Shown here: in pieces, positions 17,352 to 24,099 of the stretch | Layout of the letters: the number at the start of each line of letters is the position of its first letter | Numbering within the stretch: the stretch's first letter is position 1 | Assembly (NCBI GenBank): GCA_035691285.1 | Contig: DASSJI010000207.1 | Coordinates: 1-41,993, forward strand | DNA length: 41,993 nucleotides | Direction of reading: 5' to 3' | Source: DATFEN01 sp035691285 | GTDB taxonomy: Bacteria > Acidobacteriota > Vicinamibacteria > Fen-336 | The notes under the pieces: model-generated | The model's database searches: none | What the model was told of the DNA's origin: nothing | Seen by the model: only the letters and a program-made list of their open reading frames with translations | Program-made: the position numbers and the translations under genes

Positions 17352-17831
17352 TTAGGCCGCCCCTCGCGATGCCGAGAGTGCCTTCTTGAGAAGAACGATC
17401 TGACCCGCATGGTACAGGTCATGCTGAGGCGCGCCGAGGAACTGGACGTACGCCGAGTACTGGGAACCCAGCTCCTGCGAGAGGCGCTCCGCGGGGAAGG
17501 CGCGCACGGCGCTCTGGAGCTGCTGATTCAGTTGCTCCAAGGTGTGCTGGATCTCGCGCCAGGCCTCCGAACTAAACTCCGCCACTGGAGGCCACTCTTC
17601 CTCCGGCGAGAGCTGCGCACGGTCGCCGCGAACCCGCCGAAGAACCAAGGTGTATCCACCGACAAGGTGAAGGACGATCTCCCAAATGCTGTGAGCGCCG
17701 GCTATCGGATGAGCTGCCGCGTCTTCCGCCGAAACACCCGCCAGCACTTCGAGCACCGAAGGTCCATGCCAGGACTCGCCCCGAAAGGCTCGGCTGATCT
17801 GATCTGCGATGATCTCCATATCCAGGGGCAT
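17352..17831 (-). CDS. DinB-like four-helix metal protein
   Basis: This is a 159-residue cytoplasmic protein. The ATG at 17831 (MPLDMEIIADQI) was preferred because it follows GGGAG by about 6 bases; an upstream start at 17864 is in frame. The DinB pattern is clear: a first helix, then HSIWEIVLHLVGGY with one metal histidine, a long amphipathic helix (EIQHTLEQLNQQLQSAV), and near the end HDLYHAGQIVLLKKAL with the paired histidines. DinB-fold proteins bind a divalent metal; several are thiol-dependent transferases, others DNA-damage inducible with no known activity. It is the first gene of the lower-GC minus-strand block, 101 bp before the YceI-like gene, and upstream lies an inverted repeat at 17924-17942. 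Confidence 0.85.
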   Translation of the reverse strand: MPLDMEIIADQISRAFRGESWHGPSVLEVLAGVSAEDAAAHPIAGAHSIWEIVLHLVGGYTLVLRRVRGDRAQLSPEEEWPPVAEFSSEAWREIQHTLEQLNQQLQSAVRAFPAERLSQELGSQYSAYVQFLGAPQHDLYHAGQIVLLKKALSASRGAA

Positions 17832-17923
17832 CGTCTCTCCCACTCTGCCAGGTCGGCCTAACACTCAGTCCACTCTCAAGCTAGCGCGAGTACCGCGCAA
17901 AGGAAGTTCGCAAGCGTATGAGC

Positions 17924-17942
17924 GATTGGCTGCCTGCCAATC
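17924..17942. repeat. Perfect 7-bp inverted repeat upstream of the DinB-like gene
   Basis: GATTGGC and GCCAATC flank a 5-base loop within the 222-bp gap between the DinB-like gene and the alcohol dehydrogenase. No T-run follows on either strand, so it is not an obvious terminator. It lies about 90 bases before the DinB-like ATG and could be an operator. Nothing else stands out in the gap. Confidence 0.3.
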
Positions 17943-18053
17943 ACCCAGTCCGGAAGTGCACCGCGATCCGGAATGGCCAAACAGTGTAACGGACTCCGGC
18001 TGTCGAGGGGGCTCTGCACTCGTGGGGACTCCAACGCGGGTCCGCTTGTCCCT

Positions 18054-19190
18054 TTAGAGTGCCGCGCGGTAGAGCGCCACGGCATCGTTCTGGCCGAAGG
18101 GCCGTGGGTTGAACTGGCCGGTCCACTGCTGCGCAGCGTGCTGCGCCAGAGCGGGCAGATCGCCGGCGGAAGCGCCGATCGATCGGAGGCTCCGGGGGAG
18201 GCCGGCCACGAGCGCGAGCGACTCGAGGCGCTCGGCAAGGCGCGCCGCCGGATCGCGTCCCGGCGCCCTACCGCTGGTCTCCAACAGCTCGGCGTAGCGC
18301 TCGCCGGCCACGGCGGAGTTGAAGCGCACCACGTGCGGGAGCATCAGCGCGATGGCCTGGCCGTGCACGGTGCCGTAGCGCGTCGAGAGCGGGTTCGCGC
18401 AGGCGTGGGTGGCGCCGAGCATCGAGGCCTCGATCGCCGCGCCCGCCCAATGGGCGCCGAGCAGCATGGCGCTGCACGCGTCGAGGTTGCGGGGATCGGC
18501 CACGATGCGCTCGTAGTGCCCGTCCAGGAGGCGGAACGCTTCGCGCGCGAACAGGTCTGAGAGCGCGTTGCGTTTGAGCGTGACGTACGCCTCCACGGCG
18601 TGGGAAAGCGCGTCGTAGCCGGCGGAGGCCGCGACGGCCCTGGGCTGCGACGCGACCAGCTCCGGATCCAGGAGCGCGATGCGGAAGGCGGCACCGGGGT
18701 CGCCGCACGCCATCTTCTCGTGGCTCTCGTCCGAGATGAGCGCGTAGGACTGCGCCTCGCTGCCGGTGCCCGCGGTGGTCGGGATGCCGATCATCGGCAG
18801 CAGCGGCGCGTGCGCCCTGGCGAAGCCGCGGTAGTCCGCCATGCGCCCGCCGTTCGTGAGCAGGAAGTTGGCGCCCTTCGCACAGTCGAGCGAGCTTCCT
18901 CCCCCCAGCGCGACGAACGAATCGGCGGCGCCTGCCCGTGCGGCCTCCGCGCCGCGCGCGACCAGCGCGGCGTCGGGCTCGTGGTCGATGTCGGCGAAGG
19001 CGGCCACCTCCAGGCCCGCAGCCTCCAGCGCACGCCGCGCCCGCTCGGCATGGCCCGCCTGCTCGAGGCCGGGGTCGGTGACCAGCAGCGGCCGGCGCAA
19101 GCCGAGCTCCCTGGCAAGCGCGCCCAGGCGCTCGAGGCAGCCCCCTCCGTAGACCACGCGCGTGCGCGGCTGGAGATCGAACGGCTTCAT
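18054..19190 (-). CDS. Iron-containing alcohol dehydrogenase family protein
   Basis: This is a 378-residue cytoplasmic NAD(P)-dependent dehydrogenase of the group III (iron-dependent) family. The N-terminal Rossmann-like half has ALGGGSSLDCAKG (cofactor binding) and PTTAGTGSE. The C-terminal helical half supplies the metal ligands: aspartate and histidine in AGYDALSHAVEAY, histidine in GATHACANPL and histidine in YGTVHGQAIA. All four ligands are present, so activity is expected; the substrate could be a primary alcohol, aldehyde, lactaldehyde or maleylacetate-like compound. The start ATG 19190 (MKPFDLQPR) is supported by AAGG just upstream; five extra residues would be possible from 19205. 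It is transcribed away from the HupE/UreJ-like gene with only 52 bp between starts, so promoters overlap. No obvious pathway partners lie beside it. Confidence 0.92.
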   Translation of the reverse strand: MKPFDLQPRTRVVYGGGCLERLGALARELGLRRPLLVTDPGLEQAGHAERARRALEAAGLEVAAFADIDHEPDAALVARGAEAARAGAADSFVALGGGSSLDCAKGANFLLTNGGRMADYRGFARAHAPLLPMIGIPTTAGTGSEAQSYALISDESHEKMACGDPGAAFRIALLDPELVASQPRAVAASAGYDALSHAVEAYVTLKRNALSDLFAREAFRLLDGHYERIVADPRNLDACSAMLLGAHWAGAAIEASMLGATHACANPLSTRYGTVHGQAIALMLPHVVRFNSAVAGERYAELLETSGRAPGRDPAARLAERLESLALVAGLPRSLRSIGASAGDLPALAQHAAQQWTGQFNPRPFGQNDAVALYRAAL

Positions 19191-19227
19191 ACGCCTTGAT
19201 ACCACGCTCCGGCCCGGGGAGCGATGC

Positions 19228-19233
19228 TAAGCT
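19228..19233 (+). promoter_or_regulatory. Possible -10 hexamer for the HupE/UreJ-like gene
   Basis: TAAGCT lies 9 bases before the ATG at 19243, preceded by TGC as in an extended -10. There is no Shine-Dalgarno and no clear -35 box. In the same 52-bp gap, TTGATA read backwards is TATCAA, 5 bases before the alcohol dehydrogenase ATG, which may serve the other strand. Confidence 0.3.
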
Positions 19234-19242
19234 CCGCCGCCC

Positions 19243-20349
19243 ATGCGCCGCGCCGTGATCGCCGCCTTCTTGTTCCTGAGCGCGACGCCGGACGCGAGAG
19301 CCCATGATCTGGCCTTCACGGAGGTCCGGCTGCTCATCGATGCCCAGGGCGGGTTCCGCGCGGACGTCACGTGCGACCTGGACGCCCTGGCACTCGGTGT
19401 CGACTCCTCGGCCGACTCCGCCGCACTGGCGGCCGAGATCGAGGCCCTGCCCCCGCCCGAACGCGAGCGCCTGTTGGAAGGCCTCGTCGCGCTCCTGCGT
19501 CGGCGTGTGCGCGTGCGCTTCGACGGCACGCCCGCGCCCTTCGAGGTCTCGCTGCCCGACGCGGGCCGGCCCGAGCCTGCCGGCGCGTTGCCGAGCGCGC
19601 TGGGGCTCACGGCGCGGCTCGAGGGGCGCATCCCGCCCGGCGCTCGTGAGGTCTCGTTCTTCGCGTCGCGGGCTTTCCCGCCGGTACGTCTGTCCGTCGT
19701 GAACGAGAGCTCCGGCACGCAGTCGAGCGAGCTCCTGCCGCGCGGCGGGGACAGCCCGCCGGTGCCCCTCGTCGGCGCAGCGACCGTGTCGTCGTGGCGA
19801 ACAACCTGGCGCTTCCTGAGTCTCGGCTTCACCCACATCCTGCCTCTCGGCCTCGACCATGTCCTCTTCGTCGTGGGACTCGCCCTCTTCTCTCCGCGCG
19901 TCAAGCCGCTCGTCGTCCAGGTGAGCGCGTTCACGGTGGCGCACACCGCGACCCTGGCCCTCTCCACCGCGGGCGTCGTGGAGCTGCCTTCGCGGCTCGT
20001 CGAGACGCTGATCGCGCTCTCCATCGTCTACGTGGCGGTCGAGAACCTGGTCCGCGTCGAGCTGCGGATCTCGCGCCTCCTGATCGTCTTCGGGTTCGGC
20101 CTGCTCCACGGCCTGGGCTTCGCCGGCGTGCTGCGCGGCCTCGGCTGGCCCGAGGGCAGGCGGCTCGTGGCGCTGCTCGCCTTCAACGCCGGCGTCGAGC
20201 TGGGCCAGCTGGCGGTGATCGCGCTCTCGCTGGCAGTTCTGTGGGTCGTCCGACGCTTCGGCTTCGACGGGCAACGGCTGGGCGCGGTCGCTTCGCTCGG
20301 CATCGCGGCGATTGGGCTGGTCCTGGCGGCGACGCGGGGTCTGGGCTGA
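19243..20349 (+). CDS. HupE/UreJ-like membrane protein with secreted N-terminal domain
   Basis: This is a 368-residue protein with a signal peptide (residues 1-20, ending ARA, followed by HDL), an extracytoplasmic domain of about 160 residues, then five to six membrane helices. The membrane part has the HupE/UreJ_2 signature: GFTHILPLGLDHVLFVVGLA, FTVAHTATLAL, FGLLHGLGFAGVLRGLG and FNAGVELGQL. The histidines and aspartate in these helices are the presumed metal-binding groups. HupE and UreJ members are linked to nickel or cobalt handling for hydrogenase and urease, but neither enzyme is encoded here. This larger subgroup with an N-terminal secreted domain is widespread and uncharacterised. 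The ATG is directly after a possible -10 box with no Shine-Dalgarno. The propeller operon begins 55 bp downstream from its own promoter. Confidence 0.85.
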   Translation: MRRAVIAAFLFLSATPDARAHDLAFTEVRLLIDAQGGFRADVTCDLDALALGVDSSADSAALAAEIEALPPPERERLLEGLVALLRRRVRVRFDGTPAPFEVSLPDAGRPEPAGALPSALGLTARLEGRIPPGAREVSFFASRAFPPVRLSVVNESSGTQSSELLPRGGDSPPVPLVGAATVSSWRTTWRFLSLGFTHILPLGLDHVLFVVGLALFSPRVKPLVVQVSAFTVAHTATLALSTAGVVELPSRLVETLIALSIVYVAVENLVRVELRISRLLIVFGFGLLHGLGFAGVLRGLGWPEGRRLVALLAFNAGVELGQLAVIALSLAVLWVVRRFGFDGQRLGAVASLGIAAIGLVLAATRGLG

Positions 20350-20369
20350 CGGCGTTGACGTCGTTTGAC

Positions 20370-20398
20370 TTGAAACGTGCCCTGAGGGCTCCTAGCAT
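20370..20398 (+). promoter_or_regulatory. Promoter of the four-gene propeller operon
   Basis: TTGAAA (20370-20375) and TAGCAT (20393-20398) are separated by exactly 17 bases. The P6 ATG at 20405 follows the -10 box by only 6 bases and no Shine-Dalgarno fits, so transcription should start at or next to the start codon. This is the clearest leaderless arrangement in the window. Confidence 0.6.
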
Positions 20399-20404
20399 CG
20401 CCGG

Positions 20405-22594
20405 ATGATCGAACGACGCGCGGCGCTGGCACTGCTCGCGTTGGGGTTCGTCTGCCCCCGTGTTCTGGCTTCGGACTGGCCCAATTGGCGGGGACCGCTG
20501 CGCAACGGCGTCTCGGCGGAGACCGGGCTGCCCACGAGCTGGTCGCGCAGCGGCGAGAACCTGGCCTGGCGGGACGCCTTCACCGGCCGCTCGACGCCGG
20601 TCGTGTTCGACGGGCGCGTCTGCGCCAGCGGCCGCCGGGGCGAGGGCCCGCGGCGCGAGGAGGTCGTGGCCTGCTGGGACGCCGTCTCCGGGAAGCGGCT
20701 CTGGGAGCGGGGATTCAGCGTCTACAACACGACCGTTCCCTTCACCCGCGTCGGCTGGGCCGCCGTCGCCGGCGACCCCGAGACGGGCAACGTCTACGCG
20801 CAGAACGTCGACGGGCAGCTCGTGTGCCTCGACCGCCAGGGGAAGACGGTCTGGCAGCATCGCCTGGCCGAGGAGTACGGCCGCGGGTCCGGCTACGGCG
20901 GGCGCACGCTGATCCCGCTCGTGGACGAGGATCGTGTCGTGGTGGGGATCGTGGGCGCAGGATGGGGCGACATCGGGCCGCCGCGACAGCGCTACGCGGC
21001 CTTCGACAAGCGCACCGGCGCCGCGCGCTGGTTCTCGACGCCGGCCCAGGGTCCCTTCGACGACGCCAACAACCAGGCGAGCCCGACCGTGGCCGAGATC
21101 GACGGCCGGCGGCTCGTGATCGGCGGCGGCGCCGACGGCTGGCTCTACGCGATGGAGGCCCGCACCGGCGAGCCGGTCTGGCGCTTCCAGGTCAGCGTGA
21201 AAGGGCTCAACAGCCCGCCCGCCGTCGACGGCCACGTGGTCTATGCGGCGCACGCCGAGGAGAACGTGGACGGAGGCAGCATGGGGCGCGTCGTCGCCAT
21301 CGACGGGCGGGGCTCGGGGGACATCACGAAGTCCGGGGAGCTGTGGCGCGCCGGCGACCTGACCGTCGGCTTCGCCGCCCCGACCGTCGCCCACGGGCGC
21401 GTCTACGTGGTCGACAACGCCGCCAACCTCCACGCCCTCGACCAGAAGACCGGCCAAAGGCTCTGGGAGCACAACCTCGGCACGATCGGACGCGCCGCTC
21501 CGGTGGCCGCCGACGGCCGGCTCTATCTGACCGAGCAGAACGGCAGGGTGCTGATCGTGCAGCCGTCCGACGGCGGCGCGAAGACCCTCGACGACGACAC
21601 GCTGACGATGCCCGAGGGCCGCCCCGCGGAGCTGTGGGGCTCGGTGGCGATCGCGCGCGGGCGCGTGTATTTCGCGACCGAGGAGGGCATCTACTGCCTC
21701 GGCGCAAGGAAGCAGCCGCCGCGCGCCACGCCGGCCGCGAGCGCTGCTCCGCCGGGGGCGCCCCCACCGGCCGACGCGAAGGCGGCCCGGCTGCGCGTGG
21801 TGCCGGCCGAGGTGATCGGCCGGGCGGGCGAGCCGCTCGCCTTCGAGGCCTGGAGCTTCGACGCGCTGGGCCGCTTCCTGCGCAAGGAGAAGGCGGCCTG
21901 GAGCCTCGAGGGCCTGGCGGGCGAGGTCTCGAGCGACGGCCTCCTGACCACGGCCCCGGCGTCCACGACCGCCGGCAAGCTGAAGGCGGCCGTGGGCGAT
22001 CTCCAGGCCGCGACGCAGGTGCGGGCGTTCGGCCCCCTGCCGTGGAGCTGGGACTTCGAGTCCGGCACGGTGCCGCGCCACTGGATCGGCGCCGGGCCGC
22101 GCTTCAAGGTCAGCGAGCAAGGCGGCGGCAAGCGGCTGCACAAGCCGCCGCTCGAGTCGGGGCTCCAGCGAGCCACGGTGTTCATCGGCCCGCCGAGCGT
22201 CTCCGGCGCCACGGTCGAGGCCCAGGTGCTCGCGACGCGCCAGGGCCGCCGCCACGGCGACGTGGGCATCGTCAACCAGGGCTACACCCTGGACCTGATG
22301 GGGAAGAAGCAGCAGCTCCAGCTGCGCGTCTGGGCGTCCGAGCTGGAGAAGTCATCCACCGTGCCGTTCACCGCGGAGCCCGACGTGTGGTACCGGATGA
22401 AGCTCCGCGCCGACGTGACCGGCGACCAGGGTGTCGTGCGCGGGAAGGTCTGGAAGGCGACCGAGCCCGAGCCCTCGGCCTGGACCGTCAGCCTCGAGGA
22501 TCCGATCGTGGTCAAGGAGGGGGCGCCGGGTCTCTACGGCGATTCGGTGACCGACCTCTACTGGGACGACCTCACGGTGAAGAGGAGCGAATGA
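20405..22594 (+). CDS. Secreted PQQ-like beta-propeller with Ig-like and LamG-like C-terminal domains (P6)
   Basis: This 729-residue protein is far longer than the roughly 400-residue propellers nearby. A signal peptide (about 1-22) leads into SDWPNWRGP. The propeller runs to about residue 437, with blades such as DAVSGKRLW, DKRTGAARW, EARTGEPVW and DQKTGQRLW. A proline/alanine-rich linker (about 438-458) leads to an Ig-like domain (about 459-540, LRVVPAEVIGRAGEPLAFEA). The final part, about 545-727, begins WSWDFESG and reads like a LamG/3-keto-disaccharide-hydrolase-type jelly roll (ending YGDSVTDLYWDDLTVKR). Such C-terminal folds often bind carbohydrate, which is an inference here. It is the first gene of the operon; its stop overlaps the P7 start (ATGA). 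Binding or scaffold role at the cell surface is likely; activity unknown. Confidence 0.87.
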   Translation: MIERRAALALLALGFVCPRVLASDWPNWRGPLRNGVSAETGLPTSWSRSGENLAWRDAFTGRSTPVVFDGRVCASGRRGEGPRREEVVACWDAVSGKRLWERGFSVYNTTVPFTRVGWAAVAGDPETGNVYAQNVDGQLVCLDRQGKTVWQHRLAEEYGRGSGYGGRTLIPLVDEDRVVVGIVGAGWGDIGPPRQRYAAFDKRTGAARWFSTPAQGPFDDANNQASPTVAEIDGRRLVIGGGADGWLYAMEARTGEPVWRFQVSVKGLNSPPAVDGHVVYAAHAEENVDGGSMGRVVAIDGRGSGDITKSGELWRAGDLTVGFAAPTVAHGRVYVVDNAANLHALDQKTGQRLWEHNLGTIGRAAPVAADGRLYLTEQNGRVLIVQPSDGGAKTLDDDTLTMPEGRPAELWGSVAIARGRVYFATEEGIYCLGARKQPPRATPAASAAPPGAPPPADAKAARLRVVPAEVIGRAGEPLAFEAWSFDALGRFLRKEKAAWSLEGLAGEVSSDGLLTTAPASTTAGKLKAAVGDLQAATQVRAFGPLPWSWDFESGTVPRHWIGAGPRFKVSEQGGGKRLHKPPLESGLQRATVFIGPPSVSGATVEAQVLATRQGRRHGDVGIVNQGYTLDLMGKKQQLQLRVWASELEKSSTVPFTAEPDVWYRMKLRADVTGDQGVVRGKVWKATEPEPSAWTVSLEDPIVVKEGAPGLYGDSVTDLYWDDLTVKRSE

Positions 22595-24093
22595 AGCCCA
22601 CCTGGATCCGTACCACGGTTGCAGCGCTGGCCGCCGCGACGGCAGCCGCCTCCCTCTCGACCCGGCCCGGCGCTGCCGCCGCGATCGAGCGCGCGATGTT
22701 CGGCAACACGTTCGACCGCAACATGGTCTCGGCCGAGACCGGCCTGCCCGCCGACTGGGACGTCAAGAGCGGGCGCAACGTGAAGTGGTGGGCCGACGTC
22801 GGGTCCCAGGCTTACGCCGGGCCGGTCGTGATCGGGGGCAAGGTCTTCGTCGGCACGAACAACGACGGCCTCCGCAACCCCAAGCTCACGAAGGACCGCG
22901 GCGTCGTGATGGCGTTTCGCGCCCAGGACGGCGGCTTCCTGTGGCAGATGACCCACGAGAAGCTCCCCGCCGGCCGCGTCAACGACTGGCCGCAGCAGGG
23001 CGTGTGCTCCACGCCCTACGCCGAGGGCAAGCGGCTCTACTACACCTCGAACCGCGCGACGCTCGTGAGCCTCGACGTCGAGGGCTTCGCGGACGGCAAC
23101 GACGGCCCCCTCGCGGGCGAGAAGGACACGGGGCCCGCCGACGGCGACGTCGTCTGGGAGTACGACATGATGAAGGAGCTGGACGTCTTCCCGCACAACC
23201 TGGCGGTCAGCTCTCCGCTCGTCGTGGACGGGCTCCTGTTCGCCACCACGGGCAACGGCGTCGACGAGGGCCACGTCAACATCCCCTCGCCGGACGCGCC
23301 CAGCTTCGTCGCGGTGGACGCCCAGAGCGGACGGCTCGTCTGGGAGAACAACATGCCGGGCGACCGGATCTTCCACGGCACGTGGTCGAACCCGACCTAC
23401 GGAGTCGTGAACGGCCGGCCGCAGGTGATCTTCCCCGGGGGCGACGGCTGGCTCTACGGTCTCGAGCCCAGGACCGGCAAGCTCATCTGGAAGTTCAACG
23501 CGAACCCGCCCGGCTCGAAGTACGTGCTGGGCGGCCGCGGCACGGCCAACGAGATCATCGCGACGGCGGTGCTGCACGAAGGCAAGCTGTACGTGGGCGT
23601 CGGACAGGACCCCGAGCACGGCGAGGGGGTCGGCAACCTCTGGTGCATCGATGCGGGGCTCGAGGGCGACATCAGCGAGAAGGGCAAGGTCTGGCACCGC
23701 GGCGGCACGGACTTCCACCGCACCATCTCCACCGTGGCGATCCACGACGGCGTCGTCTACGCCGCCGACCTGTCCGGATTCCTCTACGCCCTCGACGCGA
23801 AGACCGGCCGCCACTTCTGGACGCACGACATGCTGGCGGCGGTGTGGGGCTCGCCGTTCGTGGCGGACGGCCGCGTCTACATCGGCGACGAGGACGGCGA
23901 CGTCGCGGTGCTCAAGGCGGGGCGGACGCTGCAGGTGCTGGGGGAGTACAACATGGGCGCGTCGGTGTACACGACGCCGGTCGCGAAGGACGGCGTGCTC
24001 TACGTGCTCGCGCGCAACCGGCTGTTTGCGCTCCAGCAGGGAGTCCAGGGGCCGCAGGCGACGCCGCGCCGCATCGAGAGGCCGCAGGAGTAG
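22591..24093 (+). CDS. Secreted PQQ-like beta-propeller protein, divergent N-terminus (P7)
   Basis: This 500-residue protein has a signal peptide (about residues 1-31). In place of the W-R-G-P motif it has MFGNTFDRNMVSAETGLPADW, the version typical of a distinct propeller subgroup that I also associate with planctomycetes. NVKWWADVGSQAYAGPVV and VFVGTNNDG then open the first blade. Later blades include DAQSGRLVW, EPRTGKLIW and DAKTGRHFW, and the last reads VYIGDEDGDVAVLKAG. The tail after about residue 480 is basic and proline-rich. The ATG at 22591 has GAGGAG upstream and overlaps the P6 stop by 4 bp; P8 begins 6 bp after its stop. It is co-translated with P6 and P8, so the three probably act together at the envelope. 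Function unknown. Confidence 0.86.
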   Translation: MKPTWIRTTVAALAAATAAASLSTRPGAAAAIERAMFGNTFDRNMVSAETGLPADWDVKSGRNVKWWADVGSQAYAGPVVIGGKVFVGTNNDGLRNPKLTKDRGVVMAFRAQDGGFLWQMTHEKLPAGRVNDWPQQGVCSTPYAEGKRLYYTSNRATLVSLDVEGFADGNDGPLAGEKDTGPADGDVVWEYDMMKELDVFPHNLAVSSPLVVDGLLFATTGNGVDEGHVNIPSPDAPSFVAVDAQSGRLVWENNMPGDRIFHGTWSNPTYGVVNGRPQVIFPGGDGWLYGLEPRTGKLIWKFNANPPGSKYVLGGRGTANEIIATAVLHEGKLYVGVGQDPEHGEGVGNLWCIDAGLEGDISEKGKVWHRGGTDFHRTISTVAIHDGVVYAADLSGFLYALDAKTGRHFWTHDMLAAVWGSPFVADGRVYIGDEDGDVAVLKAGRTLQVLGEYNMGASVYTTPVAKDGVLYVLARNRLFALQQGVQGPQATPRRIERPQE

Positions 24094-24099
24094 AGGGGC

